Shown here piece after piece: positions 61,428 to 61,784 of a stretch of DNA of 61,784 bases. Source of the stretch: Desulfobacteraceae bacterium (lineage in GTDB: Bacteria > Desulfobacterota > Desulfobacteria > Desulfobacterales > Desulfobacteraceae). The notes under the pieces were generated by a model, which made no database searches, was not told the origin of the DNA, and worked only from the letters and a program-made list of their open reading frames with translations. The stretch lies in the NCBI GenBank assembly GCA_024227235.1, contig JAAEKY010000007.1:1-61784 (forward strand), written 5' to 3'. The position numbers were made by a program, and so were the translations under genes. Within the stretch, counting starts at the first letter, position 1. Each line of letters starts with the position of its first letter.

Positions 61428-61665
61428 CGCGGATATTTCATGAAAATTGTATATATTCACAGCAGGTTAATTTCAATTTTGAAACATATTTCAAAATACA
61501 AACTGTCTCTGGAAAATTTCAATTTTCCTCTTTCAGTCGAGCTGACTTCACTCCATCTGCCACACTGCATCCTGCTTGCGGTAAATGATTACAGCTGCGC
61601 GTTCTGCAACTTTCAGCTAAAGCAAATTCAACACGTGAAATATCCGGGTTGAGAAGGTGTAAAAA
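61428..61665. other. Gap between glutamate synthase parts
   Basis: A 70-codon frame (61440-61652) starts with MKIVYIHSR but shows no known fold and has no clear ribosome site. Nothing else is visible. Confidence 0.45.
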
Positions 61666-61784
61666 ATGAAAAAAGACGCATTTATTAAATTATCCGGCAA
61701 GAAAGAGGACAAAAGAATTTCTTCCAGAGTTTTAGAAGAAACGATTCATCACCATATTAAAAATGGCCGTAGAAACATTGAAAT
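61666..61784 (+). CDS. Glutamate synthase GXGXG part, N-terminus (partial)
   Basis: From ATG 61666, preceded by AGAAGGTG, 39 codons run off the right edge. VLEETIHHHIKNGRRNIE is the start of the GltB C-terminal GXGXG beta-helix domain, the third part of archaeal-type glutamate synthase. A gap of 238 bases separates it from the central part. Confidence 0.75.
   Translation, partial: MKKDAFIKLSGKKEDKRISSRVLEETIHHHIKNGRRNIE

Noticed and set aside
61440-61652. 70-codon frame between glutamate synthase parts
   Set aside because: No homology or ribosome site; sequence reads like spacer.
1-61784. CRISPR arrays, rRNA, phage or integrase genes
   Set aside because: No regularly spaced repeats, no rRNA-like stretch and no recognisable integrase or transposase gene were found on either strand.

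Overview
The window most resembles a chromosome segment of an anaerobic, sulfate- or sulfur-respiring deltaproteobacterium (Desulfobacterales, Desulfobacula-like). The grounds are an AT-rich genome dense in multiheme cytochromes, [4Fe-4S] proteins, a molybdopterin enzyme, sigma-54 activators, a flavodiiron protein, split archaeal-type glutamate synthase and likely selenocysteine use. The assignment is inference; there is no rRNA or tRNA in the window.

Layout. (1) 1-3.8 kb: the start of a CheB-type gene, then decayed two-component genes (receiver, histidine kinase), an unknown helical protein and a TorD-like chaperone. (2) 3.9-13.1 kb, minus strand: a seven-gene sulfur redox operon. It encodes a TusA-like protein, a Tat ferredoxin, a NrfD/13-heme cytochrome fusion related to octaheme tetrathionate reductase, a monoheme cytochrome, a PsrA/PhsA-like molybdoenzyme, its four-cluster ferredoxin, and a three-rhodanese lipoprotein whose reading frame has two in-frame UGA codons, each followed by a bSECIS-like hairpin. 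A clear -24/-12 promoter precedes the operon. (3) 13.3-21.5 kb: two sigma-54 activators with the same unusual cysteine pattern in their PAS domains, a flavodoxin, a thioredoxin/RACo-like/BASS-transporter operon, and a tiny membrane protein that reads through a UGA to give a U-x4-C motif (a second probable selenoprotein). Two more -24/-12 promoters lie here, so 3.9-21.5 kb looks like one sigma-54 sulfur/thiol regulon.

(4) 21.7-28.3 kb: a small membrane protein, a membrane SPFH protein, a 1105-residue tandem AAA+ protein with a C-terminal Lon protease domain, and (convergent) a J-domain/MinD ATPase fusion. This looks like a membrane proteostasis module comparable in logic to HflKC-FtsH but built from different parts. 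(5) 28.7-36 kb: a MetE/UROD-like enzyme with a dithiol partner, a flavodiiron protein, a large hybrid histidine kinase, and dispersed repeats. (6) 36.2-46.7 kb: a TetR-controlled acyl-CoA degradation operon (three acyl-CoA dehydrogenases, crotonase, 3-hydroxyacyl-CoA dehydrogenase, SDR, APH-like kinase) with two matching operators, then a patatin. (7) 46.8-50 kb: zur-znuBCA zinc uptake with two candidate Zur boxes. (8) 50-57 kb: HD-GYP protein, unknown membrane protein, iron-sulfur flavoprotein, and convergent trkA and trkH, separated by long AT-rich gaps holding repeat pairs. (9) 57.6 kb to the end: NifX-like protein, acyltransferase and three-part glutamate synthase, the last part cut by the window edge.

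The strongest candidates for something undescribed are the two selenoproteins tied to the sigma-54 sulfur regulon with its NrfD/multiheme fusion, and the SPFH plus AAA-AAA-Lon pair.
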